Source of the DNA: Microglena sp. YARC
Lineage: Eukaryota; Chlorophyta; Chlorophyceae; Chlamydomonadales; Chlamydomonadaceae
Reading direction: 5' to 3'
DNA: 64,000 nucleotides
Assembly (NCBI GenBank): GCA_022414725.1
Contig: CM039466.1
Location: 16,118,035-16,182,034 of the forward strand
Both the position numbers and the translations under genes were made by a program. The notes under the pieces are model-generated. The model worked only from the letters and a program-made list of their open reading frames with translations. It made no database searches and was not told where the DNA came from. Positions within the stretch are counted from its first letter, which is position 1, and each line of letters begins with the position of its first letter. Below, piece by piece: positions 1-13,600 of this stretch.

Positions 1-3000
1 TCCATGTCTCCACCTAGAGGCTTAGGAAGCTGGCTGTGGAGAGGTGTGGAATGTGGATATGAATGATTCCAAGTAACATTGGGATGGCATTTTCCAACGC
101 GAGGCTTTAGGAAGCTGTGTGGAGACGGTGGTGGTATATGGATTTATACAGGAGTCTTGCTGTAGTAAAATGGGATGGGCGTTGTTCCGCGCTCGGAGGC
201 TTAAGGAAGCTGCTGTGGAGACGGTGGTAGGGAACTGGATTTATACCGCAGTGTCTTCTATAGTAGCGTGGATCCATGTTTCCAACCAACAGAGGCTTAA
301 GGAAGCTGGGCTGTGGAGCAGGTGTGGAAGTGGATTTATACCTAGTCTTCTATATTGTAAGACGGGGATCATGTTGCTAAACGCTGCCAGAGGCTTAAGG
401 AAGCTGCTGTGGAGAGGGTGGTGGGGAATGGATTTTATAACAGTCTTTATAGTAATTTACGGGATGAATGTTCGGCACCCAGGAGGCTTAAGGAAGGCTT
501 CTGTGAGACGGTTGGTGATACTGGATAATAGATTGCTATAGTATAACGACGGGATGCCATGTTCAAGAGGGGTTTATATGGAAGTGAATGTGGGACGGTG
601 GTGAACTGGATTTTATATGGAGTCTTCTGATGGGTAAAGGTTTACGGGTTATCTGTTCGACAGAGAGGCCTTAGAGGATGCTGCTGTGGAGAGGTGTGGT
701 AAACTGGTATAAAGAGGTTGCTGATAGTACGTAGGGATTTATGTTACAGCTGAGAGGCTTTAGTGAGCTGCTGTGGATGACGGTGGTGGTAGCCTGGATT
801 TATACCAGTTTCCTATGTGTAGACGGGATGCCTGTTTCAGCCAGAGGCTTTAGAGAAGCTGCTGTGGAGTAAGGTGGTGAACTGGATTTATACCCAGTCT
901 TCTATAGTAACATGGGATTCCATGTTCCACATGATAGGAGAAGGGCTTAAGGGAAGCGCTGTGGGAGCGGTGGTGAAGTTGGATTTATACCCAGATTTTC
1001 TTCTATTAGTACATGGGTATCATGTTTACGGCCCCAGAGTGGCTTAAGGAATGGCTGCTGTGGAGAGTGGTGGAACTGGAGTTTATAGCAGTGCTTGCTA
1101 TAGTATACATGGATTTGTTCACCGCGGATGGCTTAAGGAAGCTGATGTGGAGTAGGGTGTGGAGACTGGATTATAGACAGTCTTTCTGTAGTACATGGAT
1201 GCTTGTTCCCAGCGGAGGGCTTAAGGAGGCTGGCTGTGGAGACCGTGGGGAACTCTGGATTTATAGCCAGTGCTTTATAGTAACACGGGATCATGTTCGC
1301 ATCACAGAGGTTAAGGAAGTGCTGTGGAGACGGTGGTGGAAAGCTGATTTTCGCAGTCTCTTATAGTAACAGCGGGAGTCATGTTTCACTGGCAGAGGGC
1401 CTTTATGAGGAAGGTGGGATTTGGGAGAGCGGTGGTGGAAGCCTGGATTTATACGGAGTCTTTATAGGTAACACGGGATTGCTGCTATGTTCAGCGTCAG
1501 AGGCTTAAGGAAGCTGCTTCCGGGAGGTGGTGGACTGGATTTATACAGTCTTCTATAGGTATATCGGGATCGCCTGTTGTACCCGCAGAGGCTTGAAGGA
1601 GCTGCTGTGGAGACGGTGGTGGAACCGTGGATTTATACTAGTGCCTTGCTATGAAAGCGGGATCGTATGTCTCCCCAGAGGCTTAAGGAAGGCTGCTGTG
1701 GAGACGGTGTGTGGAGCTGGATAGCATAGACTTCTATAGTAACAGGGAATCGCCATGTTGCGCACCGGGTTATAGGATGCTGCGTGGAGACGGTGGGTGG
1801 ACGTGGATGCCAGATTGCTATAGTAATACGGGATCATGGTTCGGCACAGATGTGCTTAAGGAAGTGGCTGTGGTAGAGGTGGTGGAACGACTGGATTTAT
1901 ACCGTTCCTCTACTAGTAAATGGGAATCTATGTTTCAGTAATGCGCAGTAGGGACTTAAGGAAGGCTTACTGTGGAGAGGGGTGGAACTGGATTTATATA
2001 GTCTTCTATAGTTTTAAGGCATGCATCGACTGTTTCCTCGAGGGCTTAAGGAAGTGGCTGTGGAGACAGTGGTGGAGACACTGGATTGTATACTAGTCTT
2101 TGTATAGTAACATGAGATCGTTCGACCCAGGAGGTTAAGGAAGAATGTCTGTGGAGACGGTGGTGGAACCGTGGATTTATAATCCAGTCTTCTTATAGTA
2201 AACGAATATGTTCAGTAGAAGGCTTAAGGATGCTGGTGTGGAGACGGTGTGGAGATGGATTTATAGCGAAGTCTTTCTATAGGTAACACGGGATCTATGT
2301 TCGAAGTCAGTAGGCTTAAGGGCTGTGTGGATGACGGTGTGGATGGATTTATACGAGGTTCTTCTATGTTACGGGATGCATGTTCAGCGCAGAGGTTAGG
2401 AAGCTGCTGTGGAGCGGTGGTTGAGAACTGGCTAGAAGAGATTGCTATAGTAAACGGGGATGGCTGTTCAAGCGGAGGCTTAGGAAGCTGGCTGTGAGAC
2501 CGGTGGTGGAAGTGATAAAGACTTCTATGTAAGGGGTATGCATGTTGCGCGGACAGAGGCTTAGGAAGCTGATGTGGAGTACGGTGTGGAGACTGGATTT
2601 ATAGACTAGTCTTCTAGGTACACGGGTATTATGTTATAGCAAGAGCTTAAGGAAGTGCTGTTGGGACGGTGGTGGGAATAGATAAAGTACTTATATAAGT
2701 AAACGGGTATCATGGTTCAATCCAGCAGAGGCTAGGATGCTGTCTGTGGAGCCGGTGGTGGATGGATTTATACCCAGTTTCTATGGTAAAGGGATCCGCT
2801 GTTCTATGTGTGACGAGAGGCTTAAGGAAGCTTGTGTGGAGAAGGGTGGTGGACTGGATTTTACATAGTCTTTTATAGTAGATGGGATACATGTGTTGGA
2901 CAGAGGTTATAGGAAGTGTGTGGAGAGCCGGTGTGGAAATGGATTTATCCAGTTTCTATAGTAAGAATTGGGGTGCATGTTTATCCCAGAGGCTTAGGAG
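1..3000. repeat. Degenerate ~86-bp tandem array
   Basis: About 35 units, each with the core AGGCTTAAGGAAGCTGCTGT, then GGATTTATAC, CTTCTATAGTAA and ATGTTC. Units differ mainly by single-base insertions and deletions, which looks like unpolished long-read sequence rather than natural divergence. A rough consensus of 87 bp is open in one frame and reads RLKEAAVETVVELDLY, which resembles a leucine-rich repeat strand. The array might therefore come from an exon boundary like those further right; this is an inference from a noisy consensus. It ends in the assembly gap. Confidence 0.85.
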
Positions 3001-4000
3001 NNNNNNNNNNNNNNNNNNNNNNNNNNNNNNNNNNNNNNNNNNNNNNNNNNNNNNNNNNNNNNNNNNNNNNNNNNNNNNNNNNNNNNNNNNNNNNNNNNNN
3101 NNNNNNNNNNNNNNNNNNNNNNNNNNNNNNNNNNNNNNNNNNNNNNNNNNNNNNNNNNNNNNNNNNNNNNNNNNNNNNNNNNNNNNNNNNNNNNNNNNNN
3201 NNNNNNNNNNNNNNNNNNNNNNNNNNNNNNNNNNNNNNNNNNNNNNNNNNNNNNNNNNNNNNNNNNNNNNNNNNNNNNNNNNNNNNNNNNNNNNNNNNNN
3301 NNNNNNNNNNNNNNNNNNNNNNNNNNNNNNNNNNNNNNNNNNNNNNNNNNNNNNNNNNNNNNNNNNNNNNNNNNNNNNNNNNNNNNNNNNNNNNNNNNNN
3401 NNNNNNNNNNNNNNNNNNNNNNNNNNNNNNNNNNNNNNNNNNNNNNNNNNNNNNNNNNNNNNNNNNNNNNNNNNNNNNNNNNNNNNNNNNNNNNNNNNNN
3501 NNNNNNNNNNNNNNNNNNNNNNNNNNNNNNNNNNNNNNNNNNNNNNNNNNNNNNNNNNNNNNNNNNNNNNNNNNNNNNNNNNNNNNNNNNNNNNNNNNNN
3601 NNNNNNNNNNNNNNNNNNNNNNNNNNNNNNNNNNNNNNNNNNNNNNNNNNNNNNNNNNNNNNNNNNNNNNNNNNNNNNNNNNNNNNNNNNNNNNNNNNNN
3701 NNNNNNNNNNNNNNNNNNNNNNNNNNNNNNNNNNNNNNNNNNNNNNNNNNNNNNNNNNNNNNNNNNNNNNNNNNNNNNNNNNNNNNNNNNNNNNNNNNNN
3801 NNNNNNNNNNNNNNNNNNNNNNNNNNNNNNNNNNNNNNNNNNNNNNNNNNNNNNNNNNNNNNNNNNNNNNNNNNNNNNNNNNNNNNNNNNNNNNNNNNNN
3901 NNNNNNNNNNNNNNNNNNNNNNNNNNNNNNNNNNNNNNNNNNNNNNNNNNNNNNNNNNNNNNNNNNNNNNNNNNNNNNNNNNNNNNNNNNNNNNNNNNNN
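3001..4000. other. Assembly gap (1,000 N)
   Basis: Exactly 1,000 unknown bases, a typical scaffold placeholder, so the true distance is unknown. It separates two different tandem arrays, so both array lengths are minimum estimates. Confidence 1.
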
Positions 4001-4607
4001 CACAAAAAAGAGGAGAGATATGTGATGTGATGTACAACAGCTTGGTGATGTTATGTGATATGATGTGAGTTGTGATGTACAAGCACTTGTGTGATGTTCA
4101 TGTGAATATGATGTGATGTTAAGAACTAAGGCACTGGACGTGGTGTGATGTGAATGTGATGTGAATATGATGGTGATGTTACAAGGCACTTGGTGTGATG
4201 TGATTGTGATAAAGATGTGATGTGATGTACAAGCACTTGGTGGGTAGATTGTGATGTGATATGATGTGATGTTAGGCAAAATACTTGGTGTGAATTGAAT
4301 GTGATTATGAATGTGAATTAGCAAGCAGCTTGGTGTGATGGTGATGTACGCAAGCACTTGGTGTGTTTGTGATGTGATATGAATGTGATGTGATGTTACA
4401 AGCGCTTGTGTGATGTTGATGTGAATATGAATGTGAATTTTATCAAAGCATCTTGTGTTGAATGTGATGTGATATGATGTGTATGTGATGTACAAGCACT
4501 TGTGTGTGTATGTGAATGTGTATTTTGTTATATTTGTTTAATGTGTATGTATTTTATTTTTTTTTTTATGTATTAGTGTTGATTGTGTATATTGAGTTGA
4601 TATGTTA

Positions 4608-4638
<31 letters not shown>

Positions 4639-4646
4639 TTTTTTGG

Positions 4647-4680
<34 letters not shown>

Positions 4681-7600
4681 GGGTGTATTTTTTTTTATGT
4701 GATGTGTGATTTTGATGTGATGTATATTTTCAAGCACTTGGGGTGTGGATGTGATGTTTATATTGAATGTGATGTATCAAGTATTTTTAGTTGTGATTTT
4801 GTTTTGATGTGATGTGATATGATGTTGATGTACAAGCACTTGGTGTGATTTTCATGTGATATGGATGTTGATGTATTTTCAACATTTGATGTTGATGTGA
4901 TGTGATAAGCATGTGATGTTCAAGCAGCTTGGGTGATGTGATGTGATAGGTGATGTGATGTACAAGGCACTTGGTGTGATTATGTGATATTGATGATGTA
5001 ACAAGCACTTTGGTGTGATGTGAATGTTGATATTGATGTGATGTGATGTACAAGGCACTTTGGTGTGATGTGATGTGATATGAGTGTGTGATGTACAAGG
5101 CATGTGATGTTTTGCACTGGTGTGATTGTGATGTTGATATGATGTGATGTACAGGCACTTGGTGTGATGTGATGTGATGTGATATGAGGATGTGATTAAA
5201 CAAAGCAGCTTGGTGATGGTGATGATTTATGATGGTGATAGTGATTGATGTGATGTACAGCAGCTTGAGTGTGATGTGATGTGATAGGAGATGTGACTGT
5301 GAATGTACAAGCACTTGGTGTGATGTTGATGTGATAATGATGTGAGTGTACAAGATGTGTGATGTGATGTGATTATGATGTTCGTATGGTAGGATAGGCA
5401 ATGTGGACTTAGTGTGTGTAGAGATAGAGTACACAGCAGATTGATGGGTAGTAAAAAAAGGAAGTGTACAAATGTGATGATGTGGTATCAAGCACACTTG
5501 GTGTGATTTGAGTGTAGTGTGCAAGGCACTTGGTGGATGTGATGAGATATTTGGTGTAATGTGATGTGATGTGCAAGCAAGAATGCAGAGCACTTGGTAA
5601 GTTGGTGTGATGTGATGTGTAATGGATGTAGATGCTATGATTGATGTGTATCATCACTTAGGATGGTGTGATGTAAATGATGTGAACCTATCAAGCACTT
5701 GGTGTGTTGATGTGATGTGATGTTGAATGTGAGATGCTTGGAGTCGTTGTGATCTGATATGATGAATGTAACAAAGCATATCTCATCGTGATGTGGATGT
5801 GATGTACGAGTAGCATCGGGTGAATTGTGAATGTGTGCATGATGATACAGATTGGGTGTGATGTGATGTGATTTGCTTGGGTTGATTGTGGATGAGAGGT
5901 GAATTGATGTGATCATATATGTCTGCGGTGTTGTTGATGTACAAGCATCATGTGATGAGATGATGATGTGATCGCTGAGTGACTGGGTTGGATATATGAT
6001 TTATGTAATGGTATCAAACACTGGTGTTTGATCGTGAATGTAAATGATGTGATTGTACAAGCACTTGTTAATGTGATGTGATGTGATGATTGTACACTAG
6101 CACATTGGTGTATCGATGTGAGTATGATGTAATACAAGCACTTGCATAGATTGGTGGATGTGACTGTGTGTGGATGTGTTTGTACAAGCTTGGTGATGCT
6201 GGTGTAACAAGATGACTTGGTGATTGTGGATATAATGTGATTACAAGTTGATGTGAGCATCTTGGCTGATGTGAATGTGATATGTACAAGCACTCTGATG
6301 TGATCTGCATGTGAGATGTAATGTTTGATTTTACACAATGGTATTGAATGTGTTGTACCAGCATTTGGTGGATGTATGAGGGTTGGAGTGGTGTTGTACC
6401 CAATAGCTACCATGTGATATGCATGTGGTGATGTACTAGTACAACACTTGTGTAGGATTGTATGTGCAATGATTGTGTGATGTACATAGCGGTGTTGATG
6501 TGATTGTGCACTACTGGGTGTCGTGATGGATGAATGGTACCAGTGACAGATGCGACTTGGAATGTCAACACTTGGTGATGTGATTTGTGATACATGATAA
6601 GCCACACACACCTGGAGATGTGATAAGCACTTTGGTAATGTGATTCAATCACTTGTAAACCTATATGCACCTGGTGTGTGATGTGAATTGTGTGATGTAT
6701 TGGGTGAGTTATTGAATCTGTGATGTCGCATCAAAGCACTTGGTGTGATGTGACTTGTGATATGATGTGATGATGTGAATTGATAGTGTGTACAAGCACT
6801 TAGTGTGATGTGATGTGATGTGATATGATGTGATGTACAAGCACTTGGTTGGATGTGATGTGATTTGTTGATGTGATGTGATGTGATGTATGCTGATGTG
6901 ATGTACAAGCACTTGGTGTGATGTGATGTGATTGATGTGATGTACAAGCATTTGGTGTGTGTGATGTGATATGAATGTGGATGTGATGTACAAGCACTTG
7001 GGTGTGATGTGATGTGACTATGATGTGATGTACAAGCACTTGTGTGTGATGATGTTGACAGTGATGTGATGTACAAGCACTTGGTGTGATGTGATTGTGA
7101 TGTGATGTGATGATGTGACTACAAGCACTTGGTGTGATGTGATGTGATGTGATGTGATGTACAAGCACTTGGTGTGTGATGTGATGTGATATGATGTGAT
7201 GTATCGTGATGTGTGATGTGATGTACAAGCAGCTTGGTGTGATGTGATGTGATATGATGTGATGTACAAGCAATGTGGTGTGATGTGATGATGTGTGATG
7301 TGATGTACAAGCACTTGGTGTGATGTGATGTGATATGTGATGTGATGTACACTTGGTGTGATGTGATGTGATATGAATGTGATGTACAAGCACTTGGTGT
7401 GGTGTGATGATGTGATGTACAAGCACTTGGTGTGATGTGATGTGATATGATGTGATGTGCACTTGGTGTGATGTGATATGATGTGATGTGATGTACAAGC
7501 ACTTGGTGTGATGTGATGTGATATTTGATGTGATGTGATGTACGAGCACTTGGTGTGATGTGATGTGATATATGATGTGTGATGTGATGTACAAGCACTT

Positions 7601-10600
7601 GGTGTGATGTGATGTGATATGATGTGATGTGAACAAGCACTTGGTGTGATGTGATGTGATATGATGTGATGTACAAGCACTTGGTGTGATGTGATGTGAT
7701 ATGATGTGATGTACAAGCACTTGGTGTGATGTGATGTGATATGATGTGATGTGATGTACAAGCACTTGGTGTGATGTGATGTGATATGATGTGATGTGAT
7801 GTACAAGCACTGTGTGATGTGATGTGATATGATGTGATGTACAAGCACTGGTGTGATGTGAGTGTGATGTGATGGTGATGTGATGTGATGATGATGTGAT
7901 GTACAAGCACTTGGTGTGATGTGATGTGATATGATGTGATGTACAAGCACTGTGTGTGTGATGTGTGTGAGTGTGATATGTGATGTGATGTACAAGCACT
8001 TGGTGTGATAATTGTGTGTGTGTGATGTGATGATGTGATGTGCACTTGGTGTGATGTGATGTGTGATGTGATGTACAAGCACTTGGTGTGATGTGATGTG
8101 ATGATGATGTGATGTAGCAAGCACTTGGTGTGATGTGATGTGATATGATGTGATGTACAAGCACTTGGTGATGTGATGTGATATGATGTGATGTACAAGC
8201 ACTTGTGTGATGTGTGTGATGTGATATGATGTGATGTACAAGCACTTGGTGTGATGTGATGTGATATGTGATGTGATGTACAAGCACTTGGTGTGATGTG
8301 ATGTGATATATGATGTGATGTACAAGCACTTGGTGTGATGTGTGTGATGTGATTGATGTGATGTACAAGCACTTGGTGTGATGTGATGTGATATGATGTG
8401 ATGTACAAGCACTTGTGATGTGATGTGATGTGATGATGATGTGATGTACAAGCACTTGGTGTGATGTGATGTGATATGATGTGATGTGATGTACAAGCAC
8501 TTGGTGTGATGTGATGTGATGTATGATGTGATGTGATGTACAAGCACTTGGTGTGATGTGATGTGATATGATGTGATGTGATGTACAAGCACTTGGTGTG
8601 ATGTGATGTGATGTGATGTGATGTGATGTACAAGCACTTGGTGTGATGTGATGTGATATGATGTGATGTACAAGCACTTGGTGTGATGTGATGTGATGAA
8701 TGTGATGTGATGTACAAGCACTTGGTGTGATGTGTGTGATGTGATATGATGTGATGTACAAGCACTGTGATGTGATGTGATGTGATGTATGATGTGATGT
8801 GATGTGATGTACAAGCACTTGGTGTGATGTGATGTGATATGATGTGATGTACAAGCACTTGGTGTGATGTGATGTGATATGATGTGATGTACAAGCACTT
8901 GGTGTGATGTGATGTGATATGATGTGATGTGATGTACAAGCACTTGGTGTGATGTGATGTGATGTGATATGATGTGATGTACAAGCACTTGGTGTGATGT
9001 GATGTGATGTGATATGATGTGATGTACAAGCACTTGGTGTGATGTGATGTGATATGATGTGATGTACAAGCACTTGGTGTGATGTGATGTGATATGATGT
9101 GATGTGATGTACAAGCACTTGGTGTGATTGTGATGTGATATGATGTGATGTGATATGATGTGATGTGATGTACAAGCACTTGGTGTGAATTGGTGTGATG
9201 TGATGTGATATGATGTGATGTACAAGCACTTGTGTGTGTGATGTGATGTGATGTGATGTGATCGATGTGATGTACAAGCACTTGGTGTGAATGTGATGTG
9301 ATGTGATGTGATGTACAAGCACTGTGTGTGAGTGTGATGTGATGTGATATGATGTGATGTACAAGCACTTGGTGTGATGTGATGTGATGTGATATGATGT
9401 GATGTACAAGCACTTGGTGTGATGTGATGTGATATGATGTGATGTACAAGCACTTGGTGTGATGTGATGTGATATGATGTGATGTGATGTACAAGCACTT
9501 GGTGTGATGTGATGTGATGTGATATGATGTGATGTACAAGCACTTGGTGTGATGTGATGTGATATGATGTGATGTACAAGCACTTGGTTGTGTGATGTGA
9601 TGTGATGTGATGTGATGTGATGTGATGTACAAGCACTTGGTGTGTGATGTGATGTGATATGATGTGATGTACAAGCACTTGTGTGTGATGTGATGTGATT
9701 GATGTGATGTGATGTACAAGCACTTGGTGTGATGTGATGTGATATTGTGATGTGATGTACAAGCACTTGGTGTGATGTGATTGTGATATGATGATGTGAT
9801 GTACAAGCACTTGGTGTGATGTGATGTGATATGTGATGTGATGTGATGTACAAGCACTTGGTGTGATGTGATGTGATGTGATGATGTGATGTGATGTACA
9901 AGCACTTGGTGTGATGTGATGTGATATGATGATGATGTGATGTACAAGCACTTGTGTGATGTGATGTGATGATGTGATGTGATGTACAAGCACTTGTGTG
10001 ATGTGATGTGATGTGATTGATGTGATGTACAAGCACTTGGTGTGATGTGATGTGATATGATGTGATGTACAAGCACTTGGTGGTGATGTGATGTGATATG
10101 ATGTGATGTACAAGCACTGTGTGATGTGATGTGTGATGTGATGTACAAGCATGTGATGTGATGTGATGTGATGTGATGTACAAGCACTTGGTGTGATGTG
10201 ATGTGATATGATGTGATGTACAAGCACTTGGTGTGATGTGATGTGATATGATGTGATGTGATGTACAAGCACTTGGTGTGATGTGATGTGATATGTGATG
10301 TGATGTACAAGCACTTTGGTGTGATGTGATGTGATGTGATATGTGATGTGATGTACAAGCACTTGGTGTGATGTGATGTGATATGTGATGTGATGTACAA
10401 GCACTTGGTGTGATGTGATGTGATGATGTGTGATGTGATGTACAAGCACTTGGTGTGATGTGATGTGATATGATGTGATGTACAAGCACTTGGTGTGATG
10501 TGATGTGATATGATGTGATGTGATGTACAAGCACTTGGTGTGATGTGATGTGATGTATGATGTGATGTACAAGCACTGTGGTGTGATGTGATGTGATATG

Positions 10601-13600
10601 ATGTGATGTACAAGCACTTGGTGTGATGTGATGATGTGATGATGTGATGTACAAGCACTTGGTGTGATGTGATGTGATATGATGTGATGTACAAGCACTT
10701 GGTGTGATGTGATGTGATATGATGTGATGTACAAGCACTTGGTGTGATGTGATGTGATGATGTGATGTGATGTAGCAAGCACTTGGTGTGATGTGATGTG
10801 ATATGATGTGATGTACAAGCACTTGTGTGTGATGTGATGTGATGATGATGTGATGTACAAGCACTTGGTGTGATGTGATGTGATATGATGTGATGTACAA
10901 GCACTTGGTGTGTGATGTGATGTGATATGATGTGATGTACAAGCACTTGTGTGTGATGTGATGTGATATGATGTGATGTACAAGCACTTGGTGTGATGTG
11001 ATGTGATGATGATGTGATGTACAAGCACTTGGTGTGATGTGATGTGATGTGATGTGATGTACAAGCACTTGGTGTGATGTGATGTGATATGATGTGATGT
11101 ACAAGCACTTGGTGTGATGTGGTGTGATGTGATGTGATATGATGATGTGATGTACAAGCACTTGGTGTGATGTGATGTGATGATGTGATGTGATGTACAA
11201 AGCACTTGGTGTGATGTGATGTGATATGATGTGATGTACAAGCACTTGGTGTGATGTGATGTGATGTGATGTGATGTGATGTACAAGCACTGTGTGATGT
11301 GATGTGATATGATGTGATGTGATGTACAAGCACTTGGTGTGATGTGATGTGATATGATGTGATGTACAAGCACTTGGTGTGATGTGATGTGATATGATGT
11401 GATGTACAAGCACTTGGTGTGATGTGATGTGATGTGATGATGTGATGTACAAGCACTTGGTGTGATGTGATGTGATATGATGTGATGTGATGTACAAGCA
11501 CTTGGTGTGATGTGATGTGATATGATGTGATGTACAAGCACTTGGTGTGATGTGATGTGATGATGTGATGTGATGTACAAGCACTTGGTGTGATGTGATG
11601 TGATGTGATATGATGTGATGTACAAGCACTGATGTGATGTGATGTGATGTATGATGTGATGTGATGTACAAGCACTTGGTGTGATGTGATGTGATGATGT
11701 GATGTGATGTACAAGCACTTGGTGTGATGTGATGTGATATGATGATGTGATGTACAAGCACTTGTGTGTGATGTGATGTGATATGATGTGATGTACAAGC
11801 ACTTGGTGTGATGTGATGTGATGTGATATGATGTGATGTACAAGCACTGGTGTGATGTGATGTGATATGATGTGATGTACAAGCACTTGGTGTGATGTGA
11901 TGTGATGTGATGTGATGTGATGTACAAGCACTTGGTGTGATGTGATGTGATATGATGTGATGTACAAGCACTTGGTGTGATGTGATGTGATGTGATGATG
12001 TGATGTGATGTACAAGCACTTTGTGTGTGATGTGATGTGATATGATGTGATGTACAAGCACTTGGTGTGATGTGATGTGATATGTGATGTGATGTACAAG
12101 CACTTGGTGTGATGTGATGTGATATGATGTGATGTACAAGCACTTGGTGTGATGTGATGTGAATGTGATGTGATGTACAAGCACTTGTGTGATGTGATGT
12201 GATATGATGTGATGTACAAGCACTTGGTGTGATGTGATGTGTGATGTGATGTGATGTACAAGCACTTGTGTGTGATGTGATGTGTGATGTGATGTACAAG
12301 CACTTGGTGTGATGTGATGTGATATGATGTGATGTACAAGCACTTGGTGTGATGTGATGTGATGTGATGTGATGTGATGTACAAGCACTTGGTGTGATGT
12401 GATGTGATATGATGTGATGTACAAGCACTTGGTGTGATGTGATGTGATATGATGTGATGTACAAGCACTTGGTGTGATGTGATGTGATGATGATGTGATG
12501 TGATGTACAAGCACTTGTGTGATGTGATGTGATGTGATATGATGTGATGTACAAGCACTTGGTGTGATGTGATGTGATATGATGTGATGTACAAGCACTT
12601 GGTGTGATGTGATGTGATGATGATGTGATGTGATGTACAAGCACTTGGTGTGATGTGATGTGATATGATGTGATGTACAAGCACTTGGTGTGATGTGATG
12701 TGATATGATGTGATGTACAAGCACTTGGTGTGATGTGATGTGATGATGATGTGATGTGATGTACAAGCACTTGGTGTGATGTGATGTGATATGATGTGAT
12801 GTACAAGCACTTGGTGTGATGTGATGTGATATGTGATGTGATGTACAAGCACTTGGTGTGATGTGATGTGATGTATGATGTGATGTACAAGCACTTGGTG
12901 TGATGTGATGTGATATGATGTGATGTACAAGCACTTGGTGTGATGTGATGTGATGATGATGTGATGTGATGTACAAGCACTTGGTGTGATGTGATGTGAT
13001 ATGATGTGATGTACAAGCACTTGGTGTGATGTGATGTGATATGATGTGATGTACAAGCACTTGGTGTGATGTGATGTGATATGATGTGATGTGATGTACA
13101 AGCACTTGGTGTGATGTGATGTGATATGATGTGATGTACAAGCACTTGGTGTGATGTGATGTGATATGATGTGATGTGATGTACAAGCACTTGGTGTGAT
13201 GTGATGTGATGATGTGATGTGATGTACAAGCACTTGGTGTGATGTGATGTGATATGATGTGATGTACAAGCACTTGGTGTGATGTGATGTGATATGTGAT
13301 GTGATGTACAAGCACTTGGTGTGATGTGATGTGATATGATGTGATGTACAAGCACTTGGTGTGATGTGATGTGATATGATGTGATGTACAAGCACTTGGT
13401 GTGATGTGATGTGATATGTGATGTGATGTACAAGCACTTGGTGTGATGTGATGTGATATGATGATGTGATGTACAAGCACTTGGTGTGATGTGATGTGAT
13501 GATATGATGTGATGTACAAGCACTTGGTGTGATGTGATGTGTGATGTGATGTGATGTGATGTGATGTACAAGCACTTGGATGTGATGTGATGTGATATGA

